Positions 14,235 to 16,563 of a DNA stretch of 16,563 nucleotides are shown here, piece after piece. This stretch comes from Bacteroidota bacterium (GTDB lineage Bacteria > Bacteroidota > Bacteroidia > UBA7662): assembly GCA_016868485.1 (NCBI GenBank), contig VGGT01000012.1, forward strand, positions 1 through 16,563, in the 5' to 3' direction. The notes below the pieces were generated by a model. That model saw only the letters and a program-made list of their open reading frames with translations, was not told the DNA's origin and did no database searches. Both the position numbers and the translations under genes were made by a program. Every line of letters starts with the position of its first letter. The first letter of the stretch is position 1.

Positions 14235-15623
14235 TGTCCATTTTCGCCTGTACGAACCCGAAGGGTCGTACCGATCGGCCTGAAGGTCCGGATTGAATAC
14301 CCTGTTCGGCCGAGGGTCAGTACCTACACCAGCCAGATAGGTCCAGTTGCCGTAATTACTGGCCACATCATAATCGATGAGCTGGTGTTCGAACCAGGCG
14401 GCTCCAGCGCGCCAGTCGCCATGCAGGTGATGCACCAGATAGCTTGCCACCACCTGGCGACCCCGATTGCTCATCCAACCGGTAGAAGAGAGTTCGTTCA
14501 TGTGGGCATCGATGAACAGATGTCCGGTTTTACCCGTACACCATTGTTCGAATGGGGCGCTCGCTCGTTCCGTCCTGGGAAAATGTGCGGTCGATGCACC
14601 CTCGGGCATAAACAAGCGCCGCCCCCAAAGGCGAGAAAGGTGACGGAAATACTCCCGCCACAATAACTCAAACCGCAGCCATTCGCTGCCTTCATTGCGC
14701 CCGTATGTGGCTTCAAAACGCAGGCTTTCTGCCCAAATACTCCTTGCCGACAGGCTCCCCACCGCCAACCAAGGCGAAAAACGGGTGGAAAATGTGCTTC
14801 CAATCATGCCGTTTCGGGTTTCTTTGTAGGTCTGTAGGCTTCTGCCTACAAAAAAATAATCGTGCAGGCGCTCCAAACCGCCCCTTTCACCGGGTTGGGG
14901 CGTAAAATCGCCTCGGGAATCGACGGGTAAATCCTGATATAGTTCAAAAACCAAGCCACGATCATTGTGCGCTGGAACTTTTTGCTCGGGTTTGAACCCC
15001 ATTTGCGCCTGCCATTGTTTGCAATCGACCAAGAAACCATCCCTGCCGTGGATAGATTCTGTATAAGATGAACTGCATCGACTTAAATCAGGCAGCTGAA
15101 GCGGCTCATGGGGAACAAAGCCCGTCCGTTCCAATTTCTGCCTGAACGGCGTGAAACCCTGTCCTTGGTGATCAAGAAAATGGGATACCTGCGAAAAGTC
15201 AAACAAATCGCCACCTGAAAAAAGGCTGCAGGGAATACCCCTTGCGGCTGCAAACGACCTCAGTTGATCGGCATCTTTCTGCTCCTCAAAACCGGGCTCA
15301 TCATTCAAAAAAACCTGACTAACCCCTCCGGCAGCGAGTCTCTTTGTTATTAGATCAACCGGATGACCTAAGGCCACGTAGAGCGTGTGCCCGAATGATG
15401 CCAGCTGGCGGTGAAGCTCCTGAACATTGGCCATCATCCACGACAAACGACGCCGACCCGACCGGTTAAACCCCCAAGCGGTGGATCCGATCAAACGCTC
15501 ATCCAATACATAAACAAATTCCAGTGGGACTTGCTTTTGAGCGGCTGCAAACAAGGCCGGTTGATCATGTATGCGCAGGTCGTTGCGCAACCAAATCAAA
15601 TGGCACGAATCCGTCGCGTTCAT
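14229..15623 (-). CDS. DASH-family cryptochrome/photolyase
   Basis: 464 residues. N-terminal photolyase domain starts HLIWLRNDLRIHDQPAL (8-24). The FAD-binding domain has the DASH-typical YKETRNGMIGSTFSTRFSPW (266-285) and VGSLSARSIW, then ELLWREYFR (319-327), TGHLFIDAHMNELSSTGWMS (366-385), NRGRQVVASYL and DYDVASNYGNWTYLAGVG (417-434). DASH proteins repair cyclobutane dimers, mainly in single-stranded or loop DNA, and some also act in light signalling; they carry a folate antenna. Second light-dependent flavoprotein of the window. It lies 48 bases downstream of scoA on the same strand, possibly one transcript, although no functional link is evident. Confidence 0.92.
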   Translation of the reverse strand: MNATDSCHLIWLRNDLRIHDQPALFAAAQKQVPLEFVYVLDERLIGSTAWGFNRSGRRRLSWMMANVQELHRQLASFGHTLYVALGHPVDLITKRLAAGGVSQVFLNDEPGFEEQKDADQLRSFAAARGIPCSLFSGGDLFDFSQVSHFLDHQGQGFTPFRQKLERTGFVPHEPLQLPDLSRCSSSYTESIHGRDGFLVDCKQWQAQMGFKPEQKVPAHNDRGLVFELYQDLPVDSRGDFTPQPGERGGLERLHDYFFVGRSLQTYKETRNGMIGSTFSTRFSPWLAVGSLSARSIWAESLRFEATYGRNEGSEWLRFELLWREYFRHLSRLWGRRLFMPEGASTAHFPRTERASAPFEQWCTGKTGHLFIDAHMNELSSTGWMSNRGRQVVASYLVHHLHGDWRAGAAWFEHQLIDYDVASNYGNWTYLAGVGTDPRPNRVFNPDLQADRYDPSGSYRRKWTS

Positions 15624-15671
15624 TGCATCTTTCTAGCTGATCAATAACAACATTGAAAGAGGGCCGCCGAC

Positions 15672-16388
15672 TTAGCTTGGGTCGGAAACGCCGCCTCGCT
15701 GGCGAACCGTTCGTTGTTCGATTCGCTTTTCATAGTCCTTCCCTTGAAAGATCCGGTGCACGTAAATTCCTGGGGTATGGATTTGATTGGGGTCGAGTGC
15801 ACCCGCCGGAAGCAACTCTTCCACCTCGGCGATCGTAATTTTTCCTCCCATAGCCATCAGGGGATTGAAATTTCGGGAGGTGGCACGGAAAATGAGGTTC
15901 CCGTGGGCATCGCCTTTCCAGGCTTTAACCAAAGCAAAGTCGGCTTGAAAGGCCATTTCGAGCAAGTAGTCTTGCGCGCCAAACCGACGCACTTCTTTTC
16001 CTTCGGCCACTTCTGTACCCACACCGGCAGGGGTATAGATCGCCGGCATACCGTAACCGGCGGCCAGGCACCGAGTGGCCAGTGTGCCTTGGGGGATGAG
16101 TTCTACTTCCAATTCGCCGCTGAGCAGCTGCCGTTCGAACTCCGCGTTTTCGCCCACATAACTCGAAATCATTTTTCGAACCTGCCGCCTTTGCAGGAGC
16201 AATCCGATCCCAAAATCATCAACGCCCGCGTTGTTGGAGATGCAGGTGAGGTCACGCACCCCGCTGTCTACCAAAGCCGAAATGCAATTTTCAGGAATTC
16301 CGCAGAGTCCGAAGCCCCCCAACATAAGGGTTGCACCGTGGGGTATATCGGCCGTGGCCAGTCGTGCGTCGGAGTAAATCTTATTCAT
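15672..16388 (-). CDS. scoA: 3-oxoacid CoA-transferase subunit A
   Basis: 238 residues, the usual size of the alpha subunit of succinyl-CoA:3-oxoacid CoA-transferase, which moves CoA to acetoacetate in ketone-body or polyhydroxyalkanoate use. Motifs: MLGGFGLCGIPE (22-33), LTCISNNAGVDDFGIG (47-62), KMISSYVGEN (72-81), ELELIPQGTLA-like VELIPQGTLATR (95-106), and YTPAGVGTEVAEGKE (118-132). The catalytic glutamate belongs to subunit B, which is normally the next gene downstream; here the downstream gene is the cryptochrome, so B is not in its usual place. Related A subunits serve other acyl-CoA transferases, so the exact substrate is less sure than the family. Confidence 0.9.
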   Translation of the reverse strand: MNKIYSDARLATADIPHGATLMLGGFGLCGIPENCISALVDSGVRDLTCISNNAGVDDFGIGLLLQRRQVRKMISSYVGENAEFERQLLSGELEVELIPQGTLATRCLAAGYGMPAIYTPAGVGTEVAEGKEVRRFGAQDYLLEMAFQADFALVKAWKGDAHGNLIFRATSRNFNPLMAMGGKITIAEVEELLPAGALDPNQIHTPGIYVHRIFQGKDYEKRIEQRTVRQRGGVSDPS

Positions 16389-16420
16389 CAGGAGGCTAAA
16401 GGTTTATGATTGAATCGAAT

Positions 16421-16458
16421 GAAGCAGTTCGTACAAAGAGAAGCAGTTCGCACAAAGA
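16421..16458. repeat. 19-base tandem duplication in the scoA promoter region
   Basis: Units 16421-16439 and 16440-16458 share GAAGCAGTTCG and ACAAAGA, differing at one base (T/C). On the minus strand the outer copy holds the -7 element of the presumed scoA promoter and the inner copy repeats its TCTTTG part just downstream. Confidence 0.75.
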
Positions 16459-16460
16459 TA
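16453..16460 (-). promoter_or_regulatory. Candidate -7 element for scoA (and the cryptochrome gene)
   Basis: Minus-strand TATCTTTG matches TAnnTTTG exactly, 64 bases before the scoA ATG. No TTTG is seen at the usual -33 distance, though CTTTG occurs closer. Because of the tandem duplication, a second TCTTTG lies 19 bases further downstream. Confidence 0.5.
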
Positions 16461-16563
16461 GGATAAGCAAAGACTATTTGCCCTGAGGGCCTGAGGCCAC
16501 TCATTTCATAAAGACAAGGGTTACCCCGTCGCCCCCTCGATCGAACGCCTCATTTGAAAACCC
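16461..16563. other. Right-edge sequence with overlapping small palindromes, no gene called
   Basis: GCCCTGAGGGC (16480-16490) and GGCCTGAGGCC (16488-16498) are overlapping perfect palindromes around TGA that could form short hairpins. On the minus strand a frame open from the edge ends at a TAA at 16522-16524 and could be the last codons of an upstream gene, but about 13 codons are too few to judge. Confidence 0.3.

Noticed and set aside
14022..14666. Plus-strand frame of 214 codons across the PRODH and cryptochrome ends
   Set aside because: Overlaps two firmly identified genes in wrong frames; composition not protein-like.

Overview
The window reads as a chromosomal stretch of a pigmented member of the Bacteroidota. 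Three things point there. The -7 promoter motif TAnnTTTG typical of that phylum occurs exactly upstream of several genes. The carotenoid gene set (CrtI, CrtB, CrtD-like desaturase, CruF-like DUF422 hydratase) has the flavobacterial/cytophagal form. DUF2911, long secreted PIG-L and TIGR00266 proteins are common there. Base composition is near even, with no sign of a plasmid, phage or insertion sequence. The genus cannot be read from the sequence.

Layout, left to right: (1) 1-2411, minus strand, two exported proteins that overlap by 23 bases: a DUF2911 protein followed by a large PIG-L/LmbE-family deacetylase that runs off the left edge. (2) 2609-3388, plus strand, an enoyl-CoA hydratase, convergent with a TIGR00266/AIM24 protein (3443-4234, minus). 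(3) 4306-9149, minus strand, the carotenoid run crtI - crtB - crtD-like - cruF-like. (4) 9425-9952, minus, an ECF sigma factor with a clear Bacteroidota promoter, followed by an intrinsic terminator and two sets of tandem repeats before crtI. (5) 10225-10712, minus, a SRPBCC protein broken by a one-base frameshift. (6) 10793-12364, minus, an iron-sulfur photolyase of the PhrB/FeS-BCP type with all four cluster cysteines. (7) 12405-14191, plus, two small unrecognised proteins (one a probable lipoprotein), then proline dehydrogenase. (8) 14229-16388, minus, subunit A of a 3-oxoacid CoA-transferase followed by a DASH-type cryptochrome/photolyase.

The centre of the window is best read as a light-stress module. 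Carotenoid synthesis (phytoene synthase, phytoene desaturase, then 1,2-hydration and 3,4-desaturation of a psi end) sits with two different flavin photolyases and an ECF sigma factor placed to control them. No lycopene cyclase, hydroxylase, ketolase, B12-dependent CarH/LitR regulator or anti-sigma factor is visible, so the final pigment and the light input cannot be named.

Outside the genes, the most striking structure is a recurring habit of short tandem duplications (11-26 base units, 2-4 copies) at gene boundaries. They cover stop codons (3380-3445, 9375-9426, 14182-14234), a start codon (10709-10760), a promoter (16421-16458) and a region upstream of crtI (9258-9329). The unit sequences differ from site to site, which suggests local slippage or duplication rather than one dispersed repeat family. 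The 24-base set upstream of crtI is the best candidate for a functional operator array.
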